A stretch of DNA of 64,000 nt from CAWAND01 sp963727915 (GTDB taxonomy: Bacteria > Chloroflexota > Anaerolineae > Anaerolineales > E44-bin32), in assembly GCA_963727915.1 (NCBI GenBank), contig CAVSID010000004.1, positions 124,001 through 188,000 of the forward strand, in the 5' to 3' direction. A program made the position numbers and the translations under genes. The notes under the pieces were generated by a model that did no database searches, was not told where the DNA came from, and saw only the letters and a program-made list of their open reading frames with translations. Positions 10,598 through 19,724 of the stretch are shown in pieces; position 1 is the stretch's first letter; the number at the start of each line of letters is the position of its first letter.

Positions 10598-11381
10598 CTA
10601 GGCGGTGTCCGGAAAGACCCCCGATAGGAGCGTCGCATCCTGCGACGCCTCGCCCGAGGTCACGCACCACAGGAGGTACTCGTGGTTTCCCTTGGGGCCC
10701 TGGATGGGCGACTCCAGCAGGCCGGCAGGCCAAAGGGCCACCGCCCTCGCTTCGGACAAAACCGCCTCGACCACCTGGCGCTGAACGGCCGGATCCTTTA
10801 CCACGCCCCCCTTGCCCACCTGAGCCCGCCCGGCTTCAAACTGCGGCTTGATCAGGCAAATCACTTGGCCCGGGCATCCAACCAGCCCCTGGATGCGCGG
10901 CAGGAGCAGCTTCAAGGAGATAAAGGCGGCGTCCACGGTCACCAGATCCATTGGCTCCGGCAGCGATTCCAGATGGCGGGCGTTTGTGCGTTCCTTCACA
11001 ATCACCCGCTCGGTCCTGCCGCAGACTCCAATCCAGCTGGCCGTGGCCAACGTCGATGGCGTAGACACGGGCGGCGCCATGCTGCAGCAGGCAGTCGGTG
11101 AAACCCCCGGTGGAGGCCCCGACATCGGCGCATACGGCCCTGTCACGTTGACCGGAAAAGCGTGCAACGCAGCTTCGAGCTTGAGCCCGCCGCGCGAGAC
11201 GTAGCGCGGGCCGCTGGTCGACGCTGATTTCGTCGTCGGCGGTGAATTGGCGCGAGGCCTTGATCTCGACCTGGCCGTTGACCCGTACCTGCCCGGCCAT
11301 CACCAGGCGCTGGGCCAGCGAACGCGTGTCGGCCAGGCCACGCTCGACCAGCAGACGATCCAGGCGCATCTTGGAGCTCAT
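10598..11381 (-). CDS. tlyA: TlyA-family rRNA 2'-O-methyltransferase (three frameshifts)
   Basis: S4 domain plus FtsJ-like methyltransferase that 2'-O-methylates rRNA in characterised homologs. The S4 domain is MRLDRLLVERGLADTRSLAQ near the N-terminus, followed by YVSRGGLKLEAAL, the SAM motif VCADVGASTGGFTDCLL, and late motifs LIKPQFEAGRAQVGKGGVV and GPKGNHEYL. It is split near 11213 (extra G), near 11150 (one base missing in a GGGCC context) and near 11020 (extra C); the restored length is about 260, normal for the family. Start ATG 11381 gives MSSKMRLDRL. Confidence 0.85.
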
Positions 11382-11409
11382 GGCCTGATTGTACCGTTCA
11401 CCCGGCGTC

Positions 11410-11438
11410 TTGCTCGCCCTCCACCAACCTGCTATGAT
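11410..11438 (+). promoter_or_regulatory. Promoter of the ubiA-mvk-ipk operon
   Basis: TTGCTC, 17-bp spacer, TATGAT. The predicted start site falls on or next to the ATG at 11446, implying a leaderless transcript. Confidence 0.5.
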
Positions 11439-11445
11439 CTTCGCC

Positions 11446-12318
11446 ATGATCGCCGCACTGCTGCGCACTATGCGACCCCGCCAGTGGCCGAAGAATGGCT
11501 TCATCTTCGCCGCCCTGATCTTTGACCGCCAATTGATCCAACCGGGCCCCTTTTTGGCCACCCTGGCTGGATTCGGGCTGCTGTGCCTTGCGTCGGGTGC
11601 GGTCTACGTCATCAACGATCTGGCGGATCTGGAGAGCGATCGCAAGCATCCCACCAAACGCAATCGGCCCATCGCTTCGGGCGCCTTCTCGCCAACGGCC
11701 GCCAGGGCGGCGGCCGTGATCCTGGTCCTGGCAACGCTGGCGGGCAGCCTGGCGTTGAACGGCAACTTTGCGCTTGTGGTTCTTGGTTACCTGGCCCTGA
11801 ACCTGCTGTACTCGGCCTGGCTCAAGCACATTCCGATCATCGATGTGTTTTCAATCGCCGGCGGATTCGTGCTGCGCGTGGCGGCTGGCGTCACTCTGAT
11901 CACGGTCGAGCGCTTCTCTCCATGGTTGTACGTGTGCATGACCTTGTTGGCACTGTTCATCGGCTTTGGCAAACGCCGCGCCGAGCTCACCCTGCTCCAA
12001 GCGGAAGCCAATTCGCACCGCCGTGTGCTCGACGGCTACACGATAGGCTACCTCGACCAGCTAATCATGATCGTCTCCAGCACCACCGTGATTGCCTACT
12101 CCCTGTACACTTTTTCGGCCGTCAACCTGCCCGAAAACCATTTGATGATGCTCACGATTCCCTTCGTGATCTATGCCATATTTCATTACCTGCACCTAAT
12201 TCACGTCGAGAACCAGGGCGGGGCACCCGAGGATCTGCTGCTCCGCGACCGCCCGCTGATGGTGACCATCCTGCTGTGGGGCCTGAGTTCAGTCGTCATT
12301 CTCTATCTGGGATCATGA
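11446..12318 (+). CDS. UbiA prenyltransferase, decaprenyl-phosphate phosphoribosyltransferase-like
   Basis: About 290 residues with eight to nine membrane helices. MRPRQWPKNGFIFAALIF near the N-terminus and NDLADLESDRKHP (the N/D-D-x2-D-x3-D metal/diphosphate motif) match the phosphoribosyltransferase branch of UbiA (Rv3806c type), which transfers phosphoribose from PRPP to a polyprenyl phosphate. The second motif region is KHIPIIDVFSIAGGF. It is coupled to mevalonate kinase by an ATGA overlap at 12315, a sensible pairing of lipid-carrier use with isoprenoid supply. An alternative start is ATG 11434. Intact. Confidence 0.8.
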   Translation: MIAALLRTMRPRQWPKNGFIFAALIFDRQLIQPGPFLATLAGFGLLCLASGAVYVINDLADLESDRKHPTKRNRPIASGAFSPTAARAAAVILVLATLAGSLALNGNFALVVLGYLALNLLYSAWLKHIPIIDVFSIAGGFVLRVAAGVTLITVERFSPWLYVCMTLLALFIGFGKRRAELTLLQAEANSHRRVLDGYTIGYLDQLIMIVSSTTVIAYSLYTFSAVNLPENHLMMLTIPFVIYAIFHYLHLIHVENQGGAPEDLLLRDRPLMVTILLWGLSSVVILYLGS

Positions 12319-13260
12319 CCACTGCCAGCGCCCCGGGCAAGGTCATTCTGCTCGGTGAACACGCCGTTGTCTACGGCCAGCCGGCGCTGGCGATTCCCGT
12401 CACCCAGGTCCAGGCCAGGGTCACGGTACGCCTAAGACCGGGAGCGGCAGGCGACGGGATGCACGTCGCGGCCCCCGCCATCGATCTGGAAGCGAGGCTT
12501 GATGAGCTGGCCGACGACAACCCGTTGGCCCTGGCCATCCGACTGACACTGCGGGACTGCGGCGCAGTGCGCCCTCCGGCCCTCGACCTGCAAGTCGAAC
12601 TCAGACATTCCCGTGGGTGCTGGACTGGGTTCTGGCGCCGCTGTCAGTGTGGCGATCGTGCGTGCCTTGAGCGAGCATCTGGGAAATCCGCTTCCACCAG
12701 CCCAGCAATCAAGCATTGCTTTCGAGGTGGAGAAGCTGCACCACGGCACGCCGTCCGGAATCGACAACACCGTCGTGACCTACGCCCAGCCGGTGTTCTT
12801 CGTGAAGGGACAGGATCCCAGCCCGTTTGCGATCGGCCGCGCTTTCGACCTGATCGTGGCCGACAGCGGTCGACCATCATCAACCGCCGAAGCCGTCGCC
12901 CTGGTGCGTGCCGCCTACGATGCCAACCGGCCAGCCATCGGGCGCATTTTCGAATCGATCGGCCGCCTGGTCGCCGCCGGGAGGCTGGCGATTGCCTCTG
13001 GCGACATCGAGCGGCTGGGGGGCTTGATGGATGACAACCATGCCCGCCTGGCCGAAGCTGGGCGTCTCCACGCCGGAACTCGAACGTGCTGGTCGCCGCT
13101 GCCCGTAACGCCGGCGCCCTGGGCGCCAAGCTCTCCGGCGGCGGATTGGGCGGAAACATGATCGCCTTGCTTTCCGGCGGCGACCACGAGCGTGTGTCAG
13201 AAGCTCTGCAGTCGGCCGGCGCCGCCCGACTGATCCAGCACCAGGGTGGAGGCGCAATGA
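12315..13260 (+). CDS. mvk: Mevalonate kinase (four frameshifts)
   Basis: GHMP kinase that phosphorylates mevalonate to mevalonate 5-phosphate. Motifs are SAPGKVILLGEHAVVYGQPA at the N-terminus, IPVGAGLGSGAAVSVA (the ATP-binding glycine loop, with Gly where Ser is usual in GLGSSAA), HHGTPSGIDNTV, and the C-terminal GALGAKLSGGGLGGNMIAL. One extra base is needed near 12604, 13057, 13085 and 13250. The last correction ends the protein in VEAQ with a TGA overlapping the next ATG. About 313 residues restored. It lies between the UbiA-like and IPK genes. Confidence 0.85.
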
Positions 13261-14039
13261 TATTGCTCAAGCTGGGGGGATCCCTGATCACCGAGAAGGA
13301 CCAGCCCGAAACTCCGCGACTGGGGGTTATCCGCCGCCTGGCGGCGGAAGTGTTCGAGGCCCGTCGGCGGAAGCCCGATCTGCAGCTTGTGATCGGCCAC
13401 GGCTCGGGCTCCTTCGGGCATCACCTGGCATCCAAATACCAAACGCAGGCCGGAGCAATGAGTCATCAGGATTGGCAGGGGTTTGCCGACGTGTGGGCTT
13501 CCGCCAATCACCTCGACCGTCTGGTGGTTGACAGCCTGAGGCAGGCAGGCGTCCCGGCCATGGCCTTTCCGCCGTCCGCCTCGGCGCTGGCCGATGGGGG
13601 CCGCCTGGTCGAGATGGCGCATGAACCGATTCAACTCGCCGTCGAACACGGCCTGGTGCCCGTGGTCCAAGGCGATGTGGCCTTCGACCGCCGGCAAGGG
13701 TCGGCCATTTTGTCCACAGAGCAGGTGCTGGGCGCGCTGGTCGAACCGCTTGGGGCCCAGACCCTGCTCCTGGCCGGCCTGGAGCCCGGAGTCTTCGCTG
13801 ACTACCCGGACAACCGGGACTTGCGCGCAGAGCTTCGGGCGGATGAACTTGAGAAAGTCCGTCTGGAAGGTGCAGCGGGGGAAGACGTCACCGGCGGAAT
13901 GGCCGCCAAGGTGCGAACTGCCTTCGAGATCCTCGGCGACCACCCGGATCTCGGGATCCTCATCTTCTCGGCCGAGACACCTGGTTCGCTCCGCCGTGCC
14001 TTGGAGGGCGAATCTATCGGAACCCGATTGGTTTTGTAA
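13257..14039 (+). CDS. ipk: Isopentenyl phosphate kinase
   Basis: 260-residue amino-acid-kinase-fold protein that phosphorylates isopentenyl phosphate to IPP in the alternative (archaeal/Chloroflexi) mevalonate pathway. Motifs are MILLKLGGSLITEKD at the N-terminus, GHGSGSFGHHLASKY (the conserved G-x-GSFGH with the His that distinguishes IPK from other kinases of the fold), PVVQGDVAFD and DVTGGMAAKV. It overlaps mvk by 4 nt. No phosphomevalonate decarboxylase gene is visible in the window, so that partner must lie elsewhere. Intact. Confidence 0.88.
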   Translation: MILLKLGGSLITEKDQPETPRLGVIRRLAAEVFEARRRKPDLQLVIGHGSGSFGHHLASKYQTQAGAMSHQDWQGFADVWASANHLDRLVVDSLRQAGVPAMAFPPSASALADGGRLVEMAHEPIQLAVEHGLVPVVQGDVAFDRRQGSAILSTEQVLGALVEPLGAQTLLLAGLEPGVFADYPDNRDLRAELRADELEKVRLEGAAGEDVTGGMAAKVRTAFEILGDHPDLGILIFSAETPGSLRRALEGESIGTRLVL

Positions 14040-14175
14040 GCGCGAGAAGGAGGCTGAGCGCCGGGGTAAAATGAGCCAAGGCGGTCTCTCCCGTCGATGG
14101 CTTCTTCTCGGCCCACTTTCAACTCAGTCACGGCCCGTCGAATCGGGCCATCCATCCCTCCTGAAGGAGGCGCAC

Positions 14176-15709
14176 ATGAAGGCATTGCTTCAGAAGCTCC
14201 ACATAAAGGATGTCAACCCGGGCGCCTGCAGCGGCCCGCAAGCCTGGTTCGAGGATGCTCAGGGCAAGGAGCTCGTCTCCTACAACCCCACAACCGGAGA
14301 ACCGATTGCGAAAGTCCGGCAGGCGACCGGCGCCACCTATGCCAAGGTCGTGGAGAATGCCCAGTCGGCTTTCGAAAGCTGGCGCAAGATTCCCGCCCCC
14401 AAGCGCGGCCAGGTGATCCGCGACTTCGGCGACGCCTTGCGCGAGGTCAAGGAACCCTTGGGCGATCTGGTGTCGTTGGAGATGGGCAAGATCAAAGCCG
14501 AGGGCCATGGTGAGGTACAGGAGATGATCGACATCTTCGACTTCTCCGTTGGCCTTTCTCGTCAGCTGTATGGCCTGATGATGCATTCCGAGCGGCCCGC
14601 AGCACCGCATGTACGAACAGTGGCATCCGCTGGGTATCGCCGGCGTGATCACCGCCTTCAACTTCCCCGTGGCGGTTTGGTCGTGGAATTCGGCCATCGC
14701 CAGCGTATGCGGCGACACCGTCCTATGGAAGCCCTCCAGCCAAGTGCCGCTGTGCGCTATCGCCGTCCAGCACATCGCCAACCAGGTGATGGCCGATCAC
14801 GGTCTGACCGGCATCTACAACTTGATCATCGGATCTGGGGCGGATGTCGGAGAGCCGATGCTCCAGGACAAACGGCTGCCGTTGATCTCGTTCACGGGGT
14901 CGACCAAGGTCGGCCAACACGTGTCGGAGGCCGTCGCCGGGCGGTTCGGACGTACGATCCTGGAATTGGGCGGCAACAATGCCATCGTCGTCGCCGAGGA
15001 CGCCAACCTTGACCTGGCCACACGGGCGATCCTCTTCGGCGCTGTGGGCACCGCCGGGCAGCGATGCACAACTACCCGGCGCATCATCGTGCAGAAGTCG
15101 GTCGCCGGAGAGTTACAGCAGCGCCTGGTCAAAGCCTACCAGCAGGTACCGATTGGCGACCCACTTGACGAGAGCACGTTGATGGGGCCGCTGGTCGCAC
15201 CGACCGCCGTGGAAGAGATGTTCGATGCTCTCGAACGGGCCCAGGCTGACGGTGGTGAAATTCTCACCGGAGGCAAGATGCGGCCGGACCTGGGCCCCAA
15301 CTTCGTCGAACCGACGATCGTCAAGATGCCGGGACAGACGGAACTGGTCAAGGAGGAGACCTTCGCCCCGATCCTCTACCTGCTGGAGTACGAGCGCCTC
15401 GTCGATGCGATCGAACTCCACAACGGTGTCCCCCAAGGCCTGTCGAGCGCCATCTTTACCGACAGCATGCGCAATGTCGAGGCTTTCTTGTCCGTCGAGG
15501 GATCCGACTGCGGCATCGCCAATGTCAACATCGGCACGTCCGGAGCCGAAATTGGCGGCGCGTTTGGCGGCGAGAAGGAGACAGGGGGTGGGCGAGAATC
15601 AGGCTCCGATGCATGGAAGGGTTACATGCGCCGCCAGACCAACACCATCAACTGGTCGAGCGAGCTCCCCTTGGCCCAAGGCATCGAGTTCGGAGCCGAC
15701 GGCGACTAG
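14176..15709 (+). CDS. ALDH7-type aldehyde dehydrogenase (aminoadipate-semialdehyde dehydrogenase-like), one frameshift
   Basis: About 510 residues. The body motifs WHPLGIAGVITAFNFPVAVW, FTGSTKVGQHV, LELGGNN (general base Glu), GTAGQRCTT (catalytic Cys) and the C-terminal NTINWSSELPLAQGIEF are those of the ALDH7/antiquitin group, which oxidises 2-aminoadipate 6-semialdehyde (piperideine-6-carboxylate) to 2-aminoadipate. One extra G near 14602 breaks the frame just before HRMYEQW. A strong Shine-Dalgarno (AAGGAGG) precedes ATG 14176. A 136-nt gap after ipk and a terminator downstream suggest a separate transcript or the operon end. Confidence 0.82.
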
Positions 15710-15741
15710 TTCCGGCTGACGTCGTGTTGAGACCCTAATAA

Positions 15742-15771
15742 AAGGCCGGCGGAGGCATATCCGCCGGCCTT
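15742..15771. terminator. Bidirectional hairpin terminator
   Basis: Perfect 12-bp stem (AAGGCCGGCGGA / TCCGCCGGCCTT) with a 6-nt loop, A-rich before and TTAGTTT after. It sits between the convergent aldehyde dehydrogenase and lipoprotein genes. Confidence 0.75.
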
Positions 15772-15803
15772 AGTTTGCACTGCCTTCCCCGCTGGGCGAA
15801 GCC

Positions 15804-16397
15804 CTAGGGGGTCGCGCTCGGTTCGGGCGTGTCTGTGGCGGCACCGGTCGCCGTAGCTGTCTTCTCCGAGGTTGCCGTCGGCCCCCTGGTCGGCGTGGGT
15901 GGTGACTCGCGAGCAGGGACGGCTCCCTGGTTGCCGGAGAAGCTCACCGCCCCGCTCCAGATCCAGCCCGGCAATCCCTCCCCGCTGGGCTGGATGTACC
16001 ACCAGGTGCCGTTCGACGCGTTCTCATAGCGCCCCAACACCTGAGCCGCCTTGCCCTCAAGCAGGAAATCGATGTATTCGAAGGCTTCGTCTGGCCCGGA
16101 GCGGATGTAGGCGTTGTAGTTGGCCTTCACGGTGGGCGACGAAGGCGTTGGCGTTGCGGCCGGCGTGTCGGTGACCTGCGGCACGGTGGCCGTCGGGGTC
16201 ACCGGCGTCGGACTAAGTGTCGCCGTGGCAGCGTCTCGCGTCCCCTGAGCGATCGCCTCGGCCGTCTTCATCACATCGGCACTGGAGGGTGTCGAGGTGG
16301 CCGTCGGTCCCGCTCCGGCACCGAAACTGCATCCAGCCAGGCCAAGGGCAGCCAGGATGAGGCCATTTGTGATGCTTTTCACAATCAACTTGCGCAT
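15804..16397 (-). CDS. SH3-domain lipoprotein with Pro/Thr-rich linkers
   Basis: About 197 residues. A signal peptide with lipobox LGLAGC near residue 20 predicts lipid anchoring outside the membrane. A Thr/Pro/Ala-rich linker is followed by a bacterial SH3-like (SH3_3) fold: YNAYIRSGPDEAFEYIDFL, then GRYENASNGTWWYIQ and PGWIWSGAV. It ends in another Thr/Pro-rich tail. Such domains usually bind peptidoglycan or other cell-wall ligands. ATG 16397 is chosen because the signal peptide starts there. No operon partner. Confidence 0.75.
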   Translation of the reverse strand: MRKLIVKSITNGLILAALGLAGCSFGAGAGPTATSTPSSADVMKTAEAIAQGTRDAATATLSPTPVTPTATVPQVTDTPAATPTPSSPTVKANYNAYIRSGPDEAFEYIDFLLEGKAAQVLGRYENASNGTWWYIQPSGEGLPGWIWSGAVSFSGNQGAVPARESPPTPTRGPTATSEKTATATGAATDTPEPSATP

Positions 16398-16549
16398 GGT
16401 CCCTCCGGTCGGTCCATTACAGGGTACGCGTGCCCGAGGGCACGACAGATGAGTATACCGCGCTGCCATCCTGAGAAGGGGTAAGGGAAACAGAAGTGGT
16501 ACAACCGTCCTCTAAACCCCTGCCCGGCGTCTCCGGTACCATGGTAAGG

Positions 16550-17585
16550 ATGATGGACGAGAAGACAGCCAGCACGGCGCAGACCGACACGGCGGCCGAA
16601 GTGTCGCCCAACGGCGCCGTCCATAAGCCTGTGGATAACCCTGAGCTCCAGGAGGCGCGCCAGCGCCTGGGTCGGGCGCGCCAGCGCCTGCTGTCGGCTG
16701 CCATCGCTTTCTGCGACGGCCTGATCAGCCCGGGTCAGCTGCGAGCCGTACGCGAACTGCTCAAGGAGCAGGAACTGCGCATCACCAAGCTGACCGGGGA
16801 GGCGCCGCCACCATTCATAGACAGCCCCCCGCCTTCCTCCTCCCCATCACCGTCTGTGCCCACCGAGCCTATCCCAGCAAAGCCCGAAGCTGAATCTCGC
16901 CCGTCGCATTCCATCGAGGACGAGGACGATCTCGATCCCGCCGAAGCGCTGGCCTCGCTCCGGGCGCGAACACGGGTGCCTAAGGGTCCCGCCGATCCCG
17001 AGCTCGAAGGACTGCTTAATCATCTTGACGACAAGATCGCTCGGCCTCGAGCAAGACTATCAGCAGGGGCGGATCAACGCCTCACAGTATCGGGCCATCC
17101 GGCGTCACTACTTGGAGCAGCACGAGGTCGCCCTGCGCCTTCATCAGGCCAACCCCAGGAGCGACCGCTGGAAGGTCGTCCTCGAGGAGGGCAAGACCAA
17201 TTTCCTGATGCAGCTTAACGAGGCCGAGTGCCGCTGCATCGCCTTCTTCGATATCTCTGACCGCTCCCAGGTCTACGTCCAAGGCGACCTGCCCCAGGCA
17301 GCTGAGGAAGCCATGCGGTTTCTCAGCACCTTCGGCCATCCACCCGGTGAGCAGGCTTCCGGCCGGATGTTCGCCACGCAGACCGAGGAAGGTGACAACC
17401 TTCTGCTCATTCCGGGCCGCTTCACCGCCGCCCTGGTGGTGTTCAGCGATGAGCCTCCAGGTTGGCAAGTACGCGCGCTACGCGAGGTTCAACGCAATTT
17501 CGAAGCCGCCAATCACAGCGCACTCGAGCGCGGCGAACGCAAATCGTTGGTGTTCCCCAACCTCGACCGCTTCTTCCGCAGGTAG
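16550..17585 (+). CDS. Unrecognised protein with helical and C-terminal alpha/beta regions (one frameshift)
   Basis: I do not recognise this family. After correction (extra C near 17045) it is about 344 residues. An N-terminal helical part (QEARQRLGRARQRLLSAAIA) is followed by a Pro/Ser-rich acidic linker, a short helical region (LEQDYQQGRINASQYRAIRR) and a C-terminal domain of about 130 residues with alternating strands and helices (CIAFFDISDRSQVYV; LLLIPGRFTAALVVFSDE) that could be a roadblock/profilin-like fold. That guess is weak. No signal peptide, so cytoplasmic. Start ATG 16550 is preferred over 16496 and 16541 because it is adjacent to the first well-conserved-looking sequence; this is uncertain. 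Confidence 0.55.
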
Positions 17586-17727
17586 ATTCAACTTCAACGT
17601 CGGGACTTAGGCACAGTCGCCCGCCAACACGGCGGGGTGATATGATGGTGCCTGCCACTGCGACCAGCGGAAGGCGTGGTCGATGCCGATCTGCGCCTTC
17701 GCCACGTTTGTCGTCTGAGGGAGACCT

Positions 17728-18685
17728 TTGATCCAGGGCACAGGACGCAGCCTTAGCTTGATTCTGGCGGTGTTGGCTTTGACCGTCGCGAGCTCCTCGC
17801 TTGCCGCCAGGTCAATGGACGGCGGCCGTTTTTACCCCGAAACTGGACACAGCCTTGAAGCTCAGTTCGTGGATTTCTTCGATGCCTCCGGCGGCGTAGA
17901 TATCCTTGGGTTTCCCATCACTGACGGCTTCGTCGATCCCCAATCGGGGCGGTTGATCCAATACACCGAGAATGCTCGAATGGAATGGATCACCGATAAC
18001 GCGGGCGCGCGGGCGTGCCATTCTTCGCCCCCTGGGGGAGATGATGGGAGGCTGGCAACCGGCCGTCGATCGGGGTTCGGTGGATACGCGCGGCTGCCGC
18101 TACTTCCCACAAACCGGCCACAGCGTCTGTTTCGCCTTTCTCGACTTCTTCAACGCCCACGGCGGGCTGGATCTGTTTGGCTATCCGATCTCGGAGTTCT
18201 CCTTGCAGGACGACCGCATCGTCCAGTATTTCCAGCGGTTCCGCCTCGATTGGCATCCGGAAGCGGATCCGCCCAACCAGGTCCGTGTTGCGCCGTTGGG
18301 ACGCAAGCATTTTGATGAAACTGGCTACAGCCAGGATTTGCTCCGCCCGGCGGCGCGTGGCCCGAACGCGGATTACCGGGTCACCCAGCTGCAGACCTCG
18401 GCTTCGGTCATGTATCCGGTGGTCCCGCAGGCCGGACAGCAGCAAATCTTCATCGTGGTGCGCGATCAAAACCTGTTTCCGGTACCCAGCGCGGCGGTGA
18501 TGCTCGTTGCCCATCTGCCGAATGGCGATCGCTACAACCTTATGCCCACGACCGATTCGCAGGGGTTGAGCCGCCTGACGCTGACTCTGGGCGAGATGCC
18601 AAGGGGCACGAAGGTCAATCTGGAGATTTGGGTCTTCTACGAACAGCTTCAGGCCGTGGCCCGCGACTCGTTCGTGGTCTGGTAG
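17728..18685 (+). CDS. Secreted protein with YFPETGH / LGFP-like repeats (one frameshift)
   Basis: About 318 residues with a signal peptide (SLILAVLALTVASSSLAA). Two repeats follow, each with the pattern R-x-YFP-x-TGH, F-x-D-F-F, GG-x-D-x-x-G-(F/Y)-P-I, then an Arg-Trp stretch (repeat 1 about residues 33-90, repeat 2 about 115-180). They resemble LGFP-type repeats, which are linked to cell-wall binding. The last 110 residues look like an extracellular beta-sandwich. An extra base near 18010 separates the repeats. Start is TTG 17728 behind a GAGGGAG Shine-Dalgarno. Such proteins are common in Chloroflexota. Confidence 0.65.
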
Positions 18686-18794
18686 GCGGGGAATGCGCCC
18701 CCCGCGCCAATTGAAAGTGATCAGCAAGGTCGGGAACAAAGTCGAATTCATATAGAATAATGTTGACCCGTATGGACAGGAAGTGGGGCTTGCC

Positions 18795-19646
18795 TTGAAC
18801 GACGCCTATACGCTGGCCTTGGCCAATCTGCGGGCGGGGGTAGGGAAGACTTCGCTTACACTCTCCCTCGGCACAACCCTGGCCGAGCGCGGCCATCGCG
18901 TTCTCCTGGTCGACCTCGATCCGCAGGCCAGCCTGACCGTCGCGTGTGGCGTCGAGGATGCCGCCGACGTCAATCTCTCGCAGGTGATGGGTGGAAGCAT
19001 GCCGGGTCGAACCGCCTTCTGGGATATCCTCAAGGAAATCGTACCTGGCCAATATATCTTCCTTGCACCGGCCGACATCGCCCTGGCTCACACAGAGTAC
19101 GGGTTGAACAGCCGGTTGGCTCGCGAACACGTCCTGGGCAAAGCCCTTGAGGGTGTCAAGGACAACTTCGATTTCATCCTCGTCGACTGCCCATCAAGCC
19201 TCGGATTGTTGACCCTCAACGGGCTGGCGGCCGCCGACACCACCATCATCCCTTCCCAGCCGCATATGGCCCACCTGCGCGGAATCTGGCTCTTCCTGGG
19301 CACAATTGAGCGCGTCAAGCGCGAGCTCAATCCCGAGTTGTCGATCATGGGCATTGTGCTTACTTACTTCAACCCGGACCTTGCCCACCACCAAAACGTC
19401 CTCTCATCGATGAGGGCTGGCGGCCTGCCTATCCTCCCGGTGGCGGTCCATACCGAACTCACCGACGATCAGGGACAGGGCGAACAGCCGGCCAATGCCA
19501 CCTATGTGCCAGGGAGCTACCAGGCGCTTTCCAACCTCGCCCGCTTGGTGGAAGAAACGCGCCGGGCTGAAAGCCGCAACGGTCGATTGCCACCGCTCAG
19601 GCTCCAGCCTCCTCAGAAGATCAGCAGCCTCAGATCCGACAACTGA
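18795..19646 (+). CDS. ParA/MinD-family ATPase, orphan, unusual Walker A
   Basis: About 283 residues. The deviant Walker A reads NLRAGVGKTS instead of KGGVGKT, so the signature lysine position holds Arg; the catalytic-side lysine is kept. Walker A' is LLVDLDPQASLT and Walker B FDFILVDCPSSLGLLTLN. Family members position plasmids, chromosomes or protein complexes on nucleoid or membrane. No ParB or parS-like site is visible nearby. TTG 18795 is preferred because of the ACAGGAAG ribosome site; GTG 18783 is in frame upstream. Located between the secreted repeat protein and LysE. Confidence 0.75.
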   Translation: MNDAYTLALANLRAGVGKTSLTLSLGTTLAERGHRVLLVDLDPQASLTVACGVEDAADVNLSQVMGGSMPGRTAFWDILKEIVPGQYIFLAPADIALAHTEYGLNSRLAREHVLGKALEGVKDNFDFILVDCPSSLGLLTLNGLAAADTTIIPSQPHMAHLRGIWLFLGTIERVKRELNPELSIMGIVLTYFNPDLAHHQNVLSSMRAGGLPILPVAVHTELTDDQGQGEQPANATYVPGSYQALSNLARLVEETRRAESRNGRLPPLRLQPPQKISSLRSDN

Positions 19647-19686
19647 ACGCCGGCCATACATCCATCGAAGTTAAAGAACTTGACTG

Positions 19687-19692
19687 TATAAT
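19687..19692 (+). promoter_or_regulatory. -10 box upstream of lysE-family gene
   Basis: TATAAT preceded by TG, 33 nt before ATG 19725, with an AGGAGG ribosome site between. No clear -35. Confidence 0.45.
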
Positions 19693-19724
19693 GTCGCAAC
19701 GTGCACAGGAGGCTGCCTGGTTCG

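Noticed and set aside
13086..14039. Apparent mevalonate kinase-IPK fusion
   Set aside because: One surplus G near 13250 removes a stop; corrected, mvk ends in TGA overlapping the ipk ATG.
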